A stretch of 46,156 bases of DNA from Thermomicrobiales bacterium (GCA_030446685.1 JAUJMV010000006.1:153256-199411), one strand, 5' to 3'. Shown: positions 8,580 to 20,281, counted from the first letter of the stretch. Notes: generated by a model from the sequence alone, not told the origin. Numbers and translations: made by a program.

Positions 8580-9757
8580 CCGTGACCAAGCTGTTCCAGA
8601 CCGCGCGGATGGCCTTCGCCGCGCTGCTGAGCAACCCGTTCCGCACGGCGCTCACGACGCTCGGGATCATTATCGGGATCACGTCCGTCATCCTGCTGAC
8701 CTCGCTCGGGAGCGGGGTGCAGGAGCGGATCACCGGCCAGATCGACGACCTGGGGACGAACACCTTGCAGATCATGCCCGGCGCCGACGGGGCCGACGGG
8801 CCGCTCGGCGCCGTCGCGGCCTCCACGCTGACGCTGGAGGACGCCCGCGCCGTGGCGGGGATGCCCACGATCACCGCGGCGTCGCCGATCATCTCGGTGG
8901 CCGCGCCGGCGGGCGGGCGGACGATCCAATTGATGGGCGTGGACCCCGCCTACGCCCGGATACGCACCGTGACCCTCGACGCCGGGCGCTTCCTGGAAGG
9001 GCCGGGCGAGACCGTCCTGGCGGCCGACCAGGCGCGGGAGTTGCTGGGCGTCGCGCCGGGGGACGCGATCGGGCGGACGGTGGTGATCCGCGACGCGACC
9101 TACACGGTGGTCGGCGTGGCCGGCGCGCCGACCGGCGGGCTCGGGCCGCCGCAGGGGGCGGCTTCCTACCTGCACACAGACGACGCGATCCAGATCGCGG
9201 GGGTCGCGACGGTCGGGCAGATCGTCGCCCAGGCCCGCGACACGGACGCGGTCGACGGCGCGGTCGCGGCGATCCGGGCGGCGCTGACGGCGGCGCACGG
9301 CGGCGCGGAGGACTTCCAGGTGCAGACGCAGGCGCAACTGCTCTCTACCTTCACCCAGATCTCGAACCTGCTGACCTCCCTGCTGGCGGGGATCGCCGGG
9401 ATCTCCCTGGTGGTCGGCGGGATCGGCATCATGAATATCATGCTCGTCTCGGTCGCGGAGCGGACGCGCGAGATCGGCCTGCGCAAGGCGCTGGGCGCGA
9501 CCGACGGGGACGTGCTGCGGCAGTTCCTGTTCGAGGCGGTCCTGCTGGCCCTGATCGGCGGGATCGTGGGAGTCGGCGCGGGGGTGGGGCTGTCGGCGCT
9601 GGCCTCGACGATTTCCGACAACCTGCCGACGCTGGTGACCGGCTCCTCGGTCGCGGTGGCATTCGGGGTGGCGGCGGCGATCGGGATCGTCTTCGGGGTG
9701 CTGCCGGCCTACCGCTCGGCGCGCTTGCAGCCGGTGGAGGCGCTGCGCCGGGAGTGA
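8576..9757 (+). CDS. MacB/FtsX-type ABC transporter permease
   Basis: 393 residues. An N-terminal membrane helix (about 20-45, LGIIIGITSVILLTSLGSG) is followed by a large periplasmic MacB_PCD domain. Three C-terminal helices carry the FtsX domain, with GIGIMNIMLVSVAERTREIG before the usual LRKALGA motif, and the C-terminus is YRSARLQPVEALRRE. These are hallmarks of MacB-like export or lipoprotein/antibiotic-response permeases. The substrate is unknown. No MacA-type membrane-fusion gene is adjacent. A strong hairpin follows at 9782. Confidence 0.92.
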
Positions 9758-9781
9758 CTCGGGGCGCGAGCGCGCCGGGAA

Positions 9782-9819
9782 CGGCCCCGCGGTGGTTCAT
9801 CGGAACCACCGCGGGGCCG
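9782..9819 (+). terminator. Hairpin terminator after the ABC operon
   Basis: A perfect 17-bp stem (arms 9782-9798 and 9803-9819) with a 4-nt ATCG loop lies 25 bp after the permease stop. It lacks a T-run. Similar T-less GC hairpins follow other operons in the window, suggesting a shared local terminator style. Confidence 0.75.
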
Positions 9820-10162
9820 CCGCATGTCCGGGCGGTGGGGCGGGTACACGCTGCGAGGGAGAGCGCGGCACGGATCGCGCGCCGGGCGTTGACCGTGACT
9901 GCGGCGACTGCCCGGACCTTAGCCGGATTTCGGGCGGCGCGGTGGGGTTCCCCCACGATGGCGGCCGTAGGGGTAGGCCCCCGACCCGCGGTCCCGTTGG
10001 GCCGCCCGGTGGCCGGGGCAGACCAATGGCGCCGGTGGATGGCCGGGCGGGCAGGCACGGGGGCCTGCCCCTACAATCCCGAGCCGATCGCCTGGTCCGG
10101 GACGAAGTGCGCGCCTCTAGGCCGGTCGTGCGACCTCGCCGATCCGTCGCCGCGCGGCCCGC
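9820..10162. other. Intergenic stretch between exporter terminator and rep1 promoter
   Basis: No gene is recognised. It contains the palindromic repeat annotated at 9967-10075. An open frame continuous with rep1 extends through here, but its codon choice and composition do not look coding. Confidence 0.5.
9967..10075. repeat. Dispersed palindromic intergenic repeat, copy 1
   Basis: The left arm GTAGGGGTAGGCCCCCG (9967-9983) and right arm (10051-10075, ending GGGGGCCTGCCCCTAC) are imperfect inverted copies. A second copy with the same arm sequence is at 27069-27209. The layout resembles a small non-coding MITE or REP-like element. No target duplication was established. Confidence 0.55.
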
Positions 10163-10200
10163 TTGACCAGGCAAGCTGCCCCCCGTACACTGTACGTACG
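10163..10200 (+). promoter_or_regulatory. rep1 promoter with TGTACGTAC palindrome
   Basis: TTGACC (10163-10168), a 17-bp spacer, TACACT (10186-10191), then TGTACGTACG (10191-10200) beginning on the last base of the -10 box. The parA operon promoter at 20399 and a duplicate at 19513 have the same geometry. A shared repressor binding at the transcription start is inferred. Confidence 0.65.
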
Positions 10201-10233
10201 TGTTCGGCCCGGCGGCGACGAGGGGAGGCGGCG

Positions 10234-11934
10234 ATGGTCAGGGCGGTGGTGGTCGATCCGGGGAGCGGCGAGGGGCTGACGTTCGGGCAGGCCTGCGAGA
10301 TGCTGGCGGTCTCCTCGACCGAGCTGGCCTCGCTGCGCGAGCAGGGGCTGGTCGCCTGCCTGCGCCGGGGGAGCCGCCAGGTCTACCCGCGCGAGGCGCT
10401 GATGCTGACCCGCCGGCTGCTCAGCCTGGGGCGCGAGCGGGACTGGGGGCCGGCGACGCTCTGCTGGTACGCCGATCTGGTCTTCGCGGGGCAGATCGGG
10501 CGCACGATCCTGCTGCCGACGCCGGCGGGCGAGGCGCCGCAGTCGCTCCAGCCGCCGCGGAGCTGGCTGGAGACCGGCCACGTCGCGGCGGTGCTGCACG
10601 ACCTGGAGGCGCTCGACGGCGGGCTCGACCCGGACGGCCCCGGCGAGGACGAGCCCCTGGTCGCGGTCCTGCGCAGCCTGCTGGCGATCGCGCTCGGCCC
10701 GGACCAGCACTGGCCGGACCTCCCGGCGTTGCAAGGGTCGGCGCTCTACCCGATCGTGGTCGACCTGGAGGCGCGCGGGGTCCCGACGCTGAACCAGGCC
10801 CCGGCGATCGCGCGGGACGCGCCGCAGATCTTCATGGCGCTGGTTCTGGCCTTCACCGCGATCGCGCCGCCGCTCGCGGGCGAGCTGGGGGAGCTGGTGC
10901 GTGCGATGCACGCCAAGTTGAAGGGCCATCAGGCGCTGGAGACGGCGGTGCCGGCCGAGGAGCAGACGGTGATCACCCGCGAGGAGTTCATCGCGGTCGA
11001 CAAGTTCTACGCCGGCAAGGCCCCGGAGATCCACAAGCCGCCGGAAGCCTGGAACGTGGAGGTCGGGATCGTCAGCGCGCAGCAGCGGACGGTGGCGCTG
11101 CAGATGCGGCTGCCGGACGAGATCCCGCAGCACACGATCGACAACATCATCGACCTGATCCGCCCCTTCCTCGGCCCCTACGGCGCGCGGGTGGTCCACC
11201 TGCTCTACGAGGTGGCGAATGACCCGCCCTACTGGCGCAACCCGCACATCACGATCGACACCAACGAGCTGCTCGACCGGCTGGGGGCGAAGCGCGACCG
11301 GCGCGGCGTCCACCAGTCGCGCAACCGCGAATTGCTGCGCAACGCGCTCAACAGCGCGCACAACCTCGAGATCCACGCCGAGTACACGACCAAGGAGGGG
11401 GGGCGGCCGGTGCGCAAGGTGGTGCGCAAGACGATCGTCTCGCTGACCGGGGCGACCTTCGACGCGGCCGAGCACCAGAGCCTCTCGACCGAGGAGCTGT
11501 TCCAGCGGGGGCTGCCGAAGTCGATGAACATCCGGCTCAATTTCTACGAGGGGGTGCGCCGCCCGGACGGCCGGCTGGGCAACCAGTACGTGCTGATGCC
11601 GCGGCTGGCGGAGCCGAAGGCGCTGGCGAAGGCGAACCACGCGGCGACGCACGAATTGCTGCGCGCCTACTTCCTCTTCCGCTACCGGCAGACGCGGATG
11701 AAGAACCAGACGCTGACGGTGATGCGGCAGACCGCGCTGGAGAAGGCGAACATCAAGAACAAGAACCCGCGCATGGCGACGCAGACGCTGCGGAAGGCGC
11801 TCGACAAGCTGGTCGCCGGGGGCACGCTGGAGGGCTACTCGCCCGAGCTGCCGACCAAGCCGCAGGGGACGTTCGAGGTGACGCTGGCGCAGTCGGCCGT
11901 CCACACCTTGCCGCTGGGGGGGGACGAGGGGTAG
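10234..11934 (+). CDS. Candidate replication initiator Rep1 (no recognised family)
   Basis: 566 residues from ATG 10234 behind GGGGAGG. The N-terminus (about 10-60, LTFGQACEMLAVSSTELASLREQG) resembles a MerR/excisionase helix-turn-helix. Two later regions look like winged helices: TNELLDRLGAKRDRRG with RELLRNALNSAHNL (about 350-385), and QTALEKANIKNKNPRMATQTLRKALDKLVAGG (about 500-535). The C-terminal half is rich in Arg and Lys. I do not recognise the family. The initiator role is inferred from the two winged-helix-like segments, the adjoining iteron cluster, rep2 and parAB. It could instead be a regulator. A hairpin terminator follows. Confidence 0.6.
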   Translation: MVRAVVVDPGSGEGLTFGQACEMLAVSSTELASLREQGLVACLRRGSRQVYPREALMLTRRLLSLGRERDWGPATLCWYADLVFAGQIGRTILLPTPAGEAPQSLQPPRSWLETGHVAAVLHDLEALDGGLDPDGPGEDEPLVAVLRSLLAIALGPDQHWPDLPALQGSALYPIVVDLEARGVPTLNQAPAIARDAPQIFMALVLAFTAIAPPLAGELGELVRAMHAKLKGHQALETAVPAEEQTVITREEFIAVDKFYAGKAPEIHKPPEAWNVEVGIVSAQQRTVALQMRLPDEIPQHTIDNIIDLIRPFLGPYGARVVHLLYEVANDPPYWRNPHITIDTNELLDRLGAKRDRRGVHQSRNRELLRNALNSAHNLEIHAEYTTKEGGRPVRKVVRKTIVSLTGATFDAAEHQSLSTEELFQRGLPKSMNIRLNFYEGVRRPDGRLGNQYVLMPRLAEPKALAKANHAATHELLRAYFLFRYRQTRMKNQTLTVMRQTALEKANIKNKNPRMATQTLRKALDKLVAGGTLEGYSPELPTKPQGTFEVTLAQSAVHTLPLGGDEG

Positions 11935-11943
11935 GGCGCGGAG

Positions 11944-11985
11944 CGTAGGGCGTAGGGCGTAGGGCGTAGAGCGTAGGGCGAAGGG
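11944..11985. repeat. Tandem 7-bp repeat after rep1
   Basis: Six consecutive heptamers of CGTAGGG, with variants CGTAGAG and CGAAGGG, start ten bases after the rep1 stop. Comparable 7-bp arrays follow the S9 peptidase gene and lie between the two Gfo/Idh genes. Confidence 0.8.
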
Positions 11986-12026
11986 GCGCCGGGGCGAGGA
12001 GAATTCCTCCCGCCCCGGCGCCCTTT
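11981..12026 (+). terminator. Long hairpin terminator after rep1
   Basis: AAGGGGCGCCGGGGCG (11981-11996) pairs with CGCCCCGGCGCCCTTT (12011-12026), and the inner AGGAG/CCTCC arms extend the stem around an AATT loop. It separates rep1 from the iteron region. Confidence 0.7.
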
Positions 12027-12080
12027 CGTATTCCGGCGCCCATCGGTGGCGGCGGAGGGGCGTCCACGGCCGGGTGAATG

Positions 12081-12951
12081 TGTGAGTGGCATGGACGCCC
12101 ATCCGGGTAGCGTTTCCGCGCTGCAATGGGCGAGAGCCGGCCCGCTGGCACCGTGGCGGGGCCGGGTGGCGCGCGTCCGGGGCGTCCACGGCTGGGCGTC
12201 GTGTGAGCAGCGTGGACGGGCGACGGGCGAGGTGAGCGGTGGGGCGGGGGTGTCCACGACGCGGCCGGGGTGTGAGCAGCGTGGACGCCGCGCCACGGGG
12301 CCGAGGAGGGCTGTGGTGTGAGTAGCGCGGACGGCCACTGGGAGCGGCGGCGGGGGATTGCGGTGTTGTCGTGAGCGATGGGACGCGCGTCCCGACCGGA
12401 ACAGCGGCGGCGAAAGCGTCCACGGTCAGGTGGATGTGTGAGCAGCGTGGACAATCGGGCAGATCCCGCGTCGGTAGGGTGGTGCGAGTGGCGTGGACGC
12501 CGTCCGTGGGGCGGGCGCGGGTGGCGGGGCTGTGTCGCGTGGCGCGGACGGATGGCGGGGGATTGCAGCCCCCGACGATGGCGAGGGGAGGCGCGACCCT
12601 CGACGAGGGGCATTCGTACGAGAGGGAAGGCGCGAGCGGCTCGGGGGATGGCGGCAGCGGCGGCCGGGCCGGCGCGTCCACGCCGCCTCCGATGTGTGAG
12701 CAGCGTGGACGCGTGGACGCGCGCGGGACCGTCCACGCTCCGGTGCAGGGTGTGACCAGCGTGGACGATCGGTGTGAGCAGCATGGACGATCGGTGTGAG
12801 CAGCGTAGACAGCGGGGCCGTCCACGCCGCTCACACGCGCGGCCTGTGATTTTCCCGATCCGGATCGCGTTCCTGCCACCTCTCGGTCGGGCGAGAAAGG
12901 GCGCGCCGCCAGGGAGCGGCGGGGCGACGTACACCGTCCACACTGCTCACA
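12081..12951. repeat. Iteron cluster, probable replication origin
   Basis: The 17-bp consensus TGTGAGCAGCGTGGACG occurs with 0-4 mismatches in direct orientation at about 12081, 12202, 12271, 12317, 12369, 12437, 12483, 12695, 12751, 12773 and 12795, with a more degenerate copy near 12531. Two copies are inverted, at 12819-12835 and 12935-12951. Three copies at 12751-12811 are spaced exactly 22 bp, two helical turns. Extra half-sites (CGTCCACG) occur between them. The cluster fills the 1.27-kb gap between rep1 and rep2. No convincing gene is present in this interval. Iterons beside rep genes are the standard plasmid origin layout; the function here is inferred. Confidence 0.8.
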
Positions 12952-12996
12952 CATCGGGCGGAACGTGGACGCACCGCCTGGAGACCGCGATTCCTC

Positions 12997-13032
12997 CTTA
13001 TAAGTAGTATTGCAACATGTATTGTCGTTAAC
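12997..13032. other. AT-rich patch beside the iterons, candidate unwinding region
   Basis: A 36-bp stretch (about two-thirds A+T, including TTATAAGTAGTATTGC) stands out in surroundings near 75% GC. It borders the last iteron and precedes rep2. It could be the DNA-unwinding element, the rep2 promoter, or both. I see no good DnaA box. Confidence 0.45.
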
Positions 13033-13207
13033 CCCGGAGACCTGCCCAAGTCGTCGCGCGTGGCGCAGACTAGGGTGGCCGTGGTGCGGGCGGCGGTGAC
13101 ACCGATGGGGCGCCGGGGACGGTTCGATCGAGCACCGGGGCCGGTGGGGGTGTCGGGGGTTGGCCGGGTGGCCGAGGGGTGACGCGGGCGCGGGACGGGA
13201 GGTGGCG

Positions 13208-14797
13208 ATGACGGCGAAACCCACGGCGGCGGGCCGTGCGTCCACGCCCACGCCCATCTCGTTCGAGACGAAGCGCCGGGTGCGGCTGGCCGAGGGGCAG
13301 CGCCGGGGCTTCGAGAGCGCCTGGAACGAGTATTACGACTGCTACGCCAGCACGACCTACCTGGAGAAGCCGCTGATCAAGCTGGAGGACATCGGCTATC
13401 ACCTCTACCTGAAGAAGAACATCAGCCGGACCGACCCGACCTGGGAGCTGCCGTCGTTCCGGCAGCAGATGCGGACGCTCGACCTGAGCCAGGACAAGAT
13501 CCAGGCGATCGAGGCGCGGCTGGGGCGGGCGGGGCTGCTGGTCAAGGAGTCGGGGCGGGGCCGGGGGCCGCGCGGCGAGAATGTCGCCAATGATTATGTC
13601 CTCTACGAGCCGCAGGAACTGGGCGACTTCCTGGCGGCGGTCGAGCGGGGGGAACTGCCGGGGGCGCTGAACCCGAAGGGGGTTCAAAAGCTGGCGGCGC
13701 TGCGGGCCAGGTTACTGAACGGCGACGGCGCGACCCCCGGCGCGGACAAGGACCGGGACACGGACCAGCGGGAGACTGCCGCCCCCGCGGAAACAACGGC
13801 CGATCCCCCACGGGAGGCCAGGCGCCGGAAGGGGAGCCATGGGACGGATCGGGCCGCCGAGCAGGGTCGGGCGGCGCCGGCTGGCGGGCACACCGGCGAC
13901 CAGGAGGGGGCGAGCCCACAACCCGCGCGCCCTGTAGCGAAAATCACTACACCCCCTGTAGCGGAAAGCGGTACACCTACCGTATCACCCAGCCGTACAC
14001 CCCCTGTAACGACGGGCGGTACAGACAACAGACGAGCTTCAACACACGAAACCCAACAGACGGAACAACAACAGCCGACCCGCCCGGCAACGGCAGGACC
14101 TGGCCCAACACCCCTTGTTGTTGTTGCTGATAATCAGAGCGCTTTGGTGCAAGGGTTGGTCGAACGGGGGATTACCGCTCATGTGGCGGAGCAGTTGGCG
14201 ACGCAGGCGCCGGCGGCGCGGATCGTCCAGCAGAGGGCGGTGTTCGATTTCCTGCGCCGGGAAGCGCCGGACGATCCGCGCCTCGGCCCCGGACGGTTGC
14301 GGCGGATGATCGAGGCGGACTGGACGCCGCCGCCGGAGTTCGGCAAGGAGGCGGGGCGGCCGGAGCCGGGAGGGGCGCCGCCCGCCGCTCGCCAGGACGC
14401 CGGGCCGAGCGCGGCCCAGGCCGCGCGGCAGGCGACGCTCGATGCGATCGGCGCGACCGCGGCGGACCAGGTGCTGTGGGACCGGCTGGCGCTGGAGGCG
14501 CCCCGCCTCCCGCCGCTCTTCCGGGGCGCGATCTTCCACGCGCCGGGGGGCGACGCGCCGGCCGCGCTGATCTTCCCCGACCGCGAGGCGTGCGCGCGGG
14601 CGCAGAGCGCGGCCTACGCGGCGGAGCGACAGCGGATCGCGCGGCGGGTCGGCGCGCACTACCGCCGCCCCTGGGTGCGGGTGGTCTGCCTGGCCTATGA
14701 GGAGGTGGCGCGGTTGTTGGAGGCCCCCGGTGGCCTGGATGCCCCTTCCGGCGCGGAGGACGGCTCCTGCCCGCCGCCCCGGCGGGGGGATGGCTGA
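13208..14797 (+). CDS. Candidate replication initiator Rep2
   Basis: 529 residues from ATG 13208 behind GGGAGG. The N-terminal 160 residues look like a winged-helix DNA-binding unit (FRQQMRTLDLSQDKIQAIEARLGRAGLL, then NDYVLYEP). A long Pro/Thr-rich, probably disordered linker (about 190-305) contains 8-residue repeats encoded by 24-bp DNA repeats. The C-terminal part has LVQGLVERGITAHVAEQLATQ, followed by a segment ending LRRMIEADWTPP. That pattern resembles the conserved C-terminal helices of some phage and plasmid replication proteins. The family is not certain. It is convergent with uvrA. The initiator role rests on this pattern and on the iterons upstream. Confidence 0.6.
   Translation: MTAKPTAAGRASTPTPISFETKRRVRLAEGQRRGFESAWNEYYDCYASTTYLEKPLIKLEDIGYHLYLKKNISRTDPTWELPSFRQQMRTLDLSQDKIQAIEARLGRAGLLVKESGRGRGPRGENVANDYVLYEPQELGDFLAAVERGELPGALNPKGVQKLAALRARLLNGDGATPGADKDRDTDQRETAAPAETTADPPREARRRKGSHGTDRAAEQGRAAPAGGHTGDQEGASPQPARPVAKITTPPVAESGTPTVSPSRTPPVTTGGTDNRRASTHETQQTEQQQPTRPATAGPGPTPLVVVADNQSALVQGLVERGITAHVAEQLATQAPAARIVQQRAVFDFLRREAPDDPRLGPGRLRRMIEADWTPPPEFGKEAGRPEPGGAPPAARQDAGPSAAQAARQATLDAIGATAADQVLWDRLALEAPRLPPLFRGAIFHAPGGDAPAALIFPDREACARAQSAAYAAERQRIARRVGAHYRRPWVRVVCLAYEEVARLLEAPGGLDAPSGAEDGSCPPPRRGDG
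13930..14025. repeat. Four 24-bp repeats inside rep2
   Basis: Units start at 13930, 13954, 13978 and 14002, a period of exactly 24 bp. Units 1, 2 and 4 contain CCCTGTA(G/A)CG and end in TACA, so each carries a TGTA...TACA inverted repeat. Unit 3 is more diverged. In protein they give PVAESGTP-like octapeptides. They may be Rep-binding sites embedded in the gene, as in lambda O, or simply a coding repeat. Confidence 0.65.
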
Positions 14798-14891
14798 ACC
14801 CAAGCGAGGCGCCCGGCGTTCGTGGCGTACGGCGACGCCCGCAGTCGGTTGGCGGCGCGGTTGCCGGGACCGTTGCCGATGGTCGGCGGCC

Positions 14892-17756
<2,865 letters not shown>

Positions 17757-17785
17757 CGTCGGCTCCTTCGACCCTTTCTCGGCCA

Positions 17786-17841
17786 GCCGCCCGCTCGCCG
17801 CCCACCACCGGCCCGTGGATGGCCGCTCGCGAGCGGGCGGC
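17786..17841 (-). terminator. Hairpin between the sigma-NTase gene and uvrA
   Basis: A perfect 13-bp stem, GCCGCCCGCTCGC/GCGAGCGGGCGGC (17786-17798 and 17829-17841), encloses a 30-nt loop. It lies 17 bp past the sigma-NTase stop and would separate its transcription from uvrA. Confidence 0.55.
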
Positions 17842-17857
17842 GGCGGGTGGGCGGGTG

Positions 17858-19396
17858 TCAGTCGTCGGCCGTCAACGGTCGGTCGGCGGCCTCCCCGTCG
17901 TAGTAGTAGGCGGCCTCATCGACCGTGACCTGGCTCTTGTGGGTCAGCCGCAGCGGGGACGGCACCTTCTGGATGGTACCCCGGTCGGCCAGCCACTCGC
18001 AGATGGCGCCGAGCGCCCAGTTGCGGTCCTGGAGTTGCTTCCCGAAGTACTCGTACAGCTCGCTGATGGTGCGGATGCCGCCCTCCTCGCGCAGGTACTC
18101 CAGGAGCGGCCCGAAGAGGACGTCCACCTTGCCGTCGATGTACCGGTTGATGCGGTCGAGCGCGCGCCCGATCGTCGCCTCGTCCTTCGGTTGGTGGATC
18201 AGGTCGGTGTAGACCGTGTGGAAGAAGGCGGGGTTGATCGCGAGCGCCTGCGGCAGGACTTCGCGCGTGGTCACCTCCCCGTGGAGCAGGACCTCGATCT
18301 GCGCGAGGTTCTGGATGGTGTACATGATCCAGAGGAAGCTGTACGGCACGTCCTTGCGCGTGACGAGCCATTTCTCCGCCTTGGCGAGCGTGACCAGCGC
18401 GCCGGCGCCGGCGGTCATCAGCCGCAGTTGCCGGTCGCGCGCCCCGATCGAGCGGACGTTGTCGTAGTAGGCGCGGATGCTGTCGTCAGTGGTGAACAGG
18501 AGCGTGCTCAGCGCGAACGACGAGTGCCAGAAGGACCCCTGTAATGCCCCCTCGATCGATTGCTTGAACTTGCCGCGCGGGATGAGGCTGGCGTGGATGT
18601 TGATGCCGTTCTCCACCAGGGAGAACTCCCTGGTCGGCTTCTCCTCCCGGCCGACGAGGAGGATGTCGATGTCCGACTTGCGCCAGACCGTGTCGTGGGC
18701 GAGGCTGCCGTAGAGGATCGCGGCAATGATGTAGCGATCCTGCCTGACCTTGCCGACGAACGACTCCAGCGCCTCGTTGAAGAGCGCGACGGTCTCGGCG
18801 AACTGCTCGTTGCGTGACGGGCGCTGCTCCCGCAGGGTCTCCCGCACCATGTCCAGCATCCTTTCTCGCAGCTTCCGCCGCGCGGAGAAGAGGCGCTTCT
18901 TGACGGTCGTCACCGGCACTTCGAGGAAGGCGGCGATCTCGCCCTGCGCGTAGTCGCCGATGTAGAAGAGCACCGTCACCATCCGCTCGTGCTCGGGCAA
19001 CTCCCCGATCGCGGCCAGCACCCGCTCGCTCCGCTCGCGCTCCTCGCAGGCGGCGTCGGGGTCGGTCCCGGTCGCCGGCAAGTCCGCCAGCGCGTCGAGC
19101 GCGACGGTGCGCAGGCGCTTGCCGCGAGTCAGGCGGTTGCACTGCGTCAGCACGATGCGCTTGAACCACCCGGGGAACGCCTCCGGCGCGCGCAGTTGAT
19201 CGAGGTTGCGCCAGGCCGCGAGGAAGGCTTCCTGCGCGGCGTCCTCAGCCAGGTGGAAGTCGCCCAGCACGGCGTAGGCGCAGGCGAACGCCAAGTCCTG
19301 GAAGCGCCGCACGATCTCACCGAACGCCTGTCCCTGCTCGGCGCGGGCGGTGCGCGCCGCGGTCGCCCTGGCTATCAGCAGACTGATCTCGTCCAC
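17858..19396 (-). CDS. ECF-type sigma factor fused to a nucleotidyltransferase domain
   Basis: 512 residues from GTG 19396, which sits 9 nt after GGGGGAGAA. A GTG at 19405 is an alternative. Sigma region 2 is at about 25-92 ([18 protein letters not shown], then [16 protein letters not shown]). Region 4 is at about 125-180 ([17 protein letters not shown], then [18 protein letters not shown]). From residue 222 it continues as a Pol-beta-type nucleotidyltransferase: [21 protein letters not shown] gives the GS motif (230-231) and paired Asp242/Asp244. A helical C-terminal part of 260 residues follows with no recognised family. No anti-sigma gene is adjacent. The fused domain may sense or modify a ligand, but this is speculation. 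Confidence 0.8.
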   Translation of the reverse strand: MDEISLLIARATAARTARAEQGQAFGEIVRRFQDLAFACAYAVLGDFHLAEDAAQEAFLAAWRNLDQLRAPEAFPGWFKRIVLTQCNRLTRGKRLRTVALDALADLPATGTDPDAACEERERSERVLAAIGELPEHERMVTVLFYIGDYAQGEIAAFLEVPVTTVKKRLFSARRKLRERMLDMVRETLREQRPSRNEQFAETVALFNEALESFVGKVRQDRYIIAAILYGSLAHDTVWRKSDIDILLVGREEKPTREFSLVENGINIHASLIPRGKFKQSIEGALQGSFWHSSFALSTLLFTTDDSIRAYYDNVRSIGARDRQLRLMTAGAGALVTLAKAEKWLVTRKDVPYSFLWIMYTIQNLAQIEVLLHGEVTTREVLPQALAINPAFFHTVYTDLIHQPKDEATIGRALDRINRYIDGKVDVLFGPLLEYLREEGGIRTISELYEYFGKQLQDRNWALGAICEWLADRGTIQKVPSPLRLTHKSQVTVDEAAYYYDGEAADRPLTADD

Positions 19397-19512
19397 CCTC
19401 GACACTTCTCCCCCGTCCACGCACGGTCCTCCACCGATAAGAGCCAAGTTGGCGCCGAAAGGATACCAAGCCCCGCCGGGCGCCGGTCCGGGGCGAGCCC
19501 GCCACGCGCCGT

Positions 19513-19549
19513 TTGATAAGCGGCCCCCCTGTGGGTGCTGTACGTACAG
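19513..19549 (+). promoter_or_regulatory. Decayed duplicate of the parA-operon promoter with CTGTACGTACAG
   Basis: TTGATA at 19513-19518, a 17-bp gap, a poor TGCTGT -10 box, then a perfect 12-bp palindrome CTGTACGTACAG at 19538-19549. The flanking DNA (TTTGAACAGTGCGGCG and onward) matches the region after the parA promoter at 20437. The operator has been kept while the -10 box has degraded. Confidence 0.6.
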
Positions 19550-19607
19550 TAGATGTTTGAACAGTGCGGCGTGGTGGCCGTGGCGGGATTGGCGGGGCAG
19601 GCGGGGG

Positions 19608-19690
19608 ATGCGGGAGAAGAGGGTGCGGCGGGGCCGGTCACTGCCCAACGAGGAGAGCGGGAGGCTCGCGACTGAAGGGGGGTCCCGTCC
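19608..19690 (+). pseudogene. Remnant of a ribbon-helix-helix gene like 20494-20715
   Basis: The start MREKRVRRGRSLPNEES aligns with MREKRARWGRPPLDEER of the intact gene at 20494, and the upstream DNA is also alike. The similarity stops after about 20 codons, and the frame runs antisense through the toxin gene. It marks a truncated duplication of the par operon's 5' end. Confidence 0.6.
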
Positions 19691-19697
19691 GGCTGGA

Positions 19698-20045
19698 TCA
19701 GGACGAGAGCGGCAGGCCGAGCTGCCGCTGGATAGCGCGCTCTACCTGCCGCAGATCGTCCGGTAGGAGCCGTCCAATGGCGTCCCCGAGGCGCTCCTTC
19801 GTGGCGGTGGTGAGTTGGTCCGCCATGGCCTTCCGTTCCACTCCGTTGAACGTGATGCGCGCCTCGCTGGGATAGAGGCGCGCGGTGTTCGTGGTGAGCG
19901 GCACCACCTGGACCCGGTTGGCGAAGCGGTTGGAGATGTCGTTACTGACGATCACCGCCGGGCGCCGCTTGCCGATTTCGCCGCCGCGCGCCATCGAGAA
20001 ATCGACCCAGTACACCTCGCCGCGATGGATGGCGCGCTGGCTCAT
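19698..20045 (-). CDS. MazF/PemK-family endoribonuclease toxin
   Basis: 115 residues from ATG 20045, overlapping the antitoxin stop (ATGA). Typical features are [10 protein letters not shown] at the start, [23 protein letters not shown] and the C-terminal [13 protein letters not shown]. The family cuts mRNA, usually at short specific sequences, until neutralised by its antitoxin. Length and motifs are normal, so it looks functional. It lies between the two copies of the par-operon promoter, as expected for a replicon-stabilising module. Confidence 0.9.
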   Translation of the reverse strand: MSQRAIHRGEVYWVDFSMARGGEIGKRRPAVIVSNDISNRFANRVQVVPLTTNTARLYPSEARITFNGVERKAMADQLTTATKERLGDAIGRLLPDDLRQVERAIQRQLGLPLSS

Positions 20046-20266
20046 GCCGAGGTCTCGCCGATCAACCCCTCGCTCCACTCGCGGGCGTCCGCTTCGCGCT
20101 CGGCGTCGGCGGCCATGGCGCGATAGCCCTCCTCGAGATCGGCCGCCGTGAGTAGGTGCGGCCGGACCAGTTCCTCGATAAAGCCGCTGATGCGCCCCCG
20201 CCCGATCTGCTCATGCAGCCCCTGATAAACCTCTTCCGCGATTGTTATGGTCAATTTTCGTTGCAT
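20042..20266 (-). CDS. Ribbon-helix-helix antitoxin (MazE-type partner)
   Basis: 74 residues from ATG 20266. [20 protein letters not shown] starts a ribbon-helix-helix N-terminus (strand RKLTITI, then two helices), followed by an acidic C-terminal tail ([23 protein letters not shown]) suited to binding the toxin. It precedes and overlaps the MazF-type gene. The palindrome at 20282-20305, directly upstream, is the likely autoregulatory operator. Confidence 0.85.
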   Translation of the reverse strand: MQRKLTITIAEEVYQGLHEQIGRGRISGFIEELVRPHLLTAADLEEGYRAMAADAEREADAREWSEGLIGETSA

Positions 20267-20281
20267 TGCTCCCAATCTCCC

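Noticed and set aside
9754..10233. N-terminal extension of rep1 by 160 codons
   Set aside because: It passes through a terminator hairpin, a palindromic repeat and the rep1 promoter. ATG 10234 has a strong ribosome site.
12081..12951. CRISPR array
   Set aside because: Repeat units vary in sequence, spacing is irregular (22 to about 200 bp), two units are inverted, and no cas gene is near. Iterons fit better.
10117..13257. A 1046-codon minus-strand open frame across rep1, the iterons and the start of rep2
   Set aside because: It is antisense to better-supported genes, reads low-complexity Arg/Pro/Ser, and owes its repeated RCSH-like segments to the iterons. It stays open because of the GC content.
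19397..19648. N-terminal extension of the sigma-NTase protein
   Set aside because: It would be encoded by the duplicated par promoter region and reads unlike a sigma factor N-terminus. GTG 19396 fits better.
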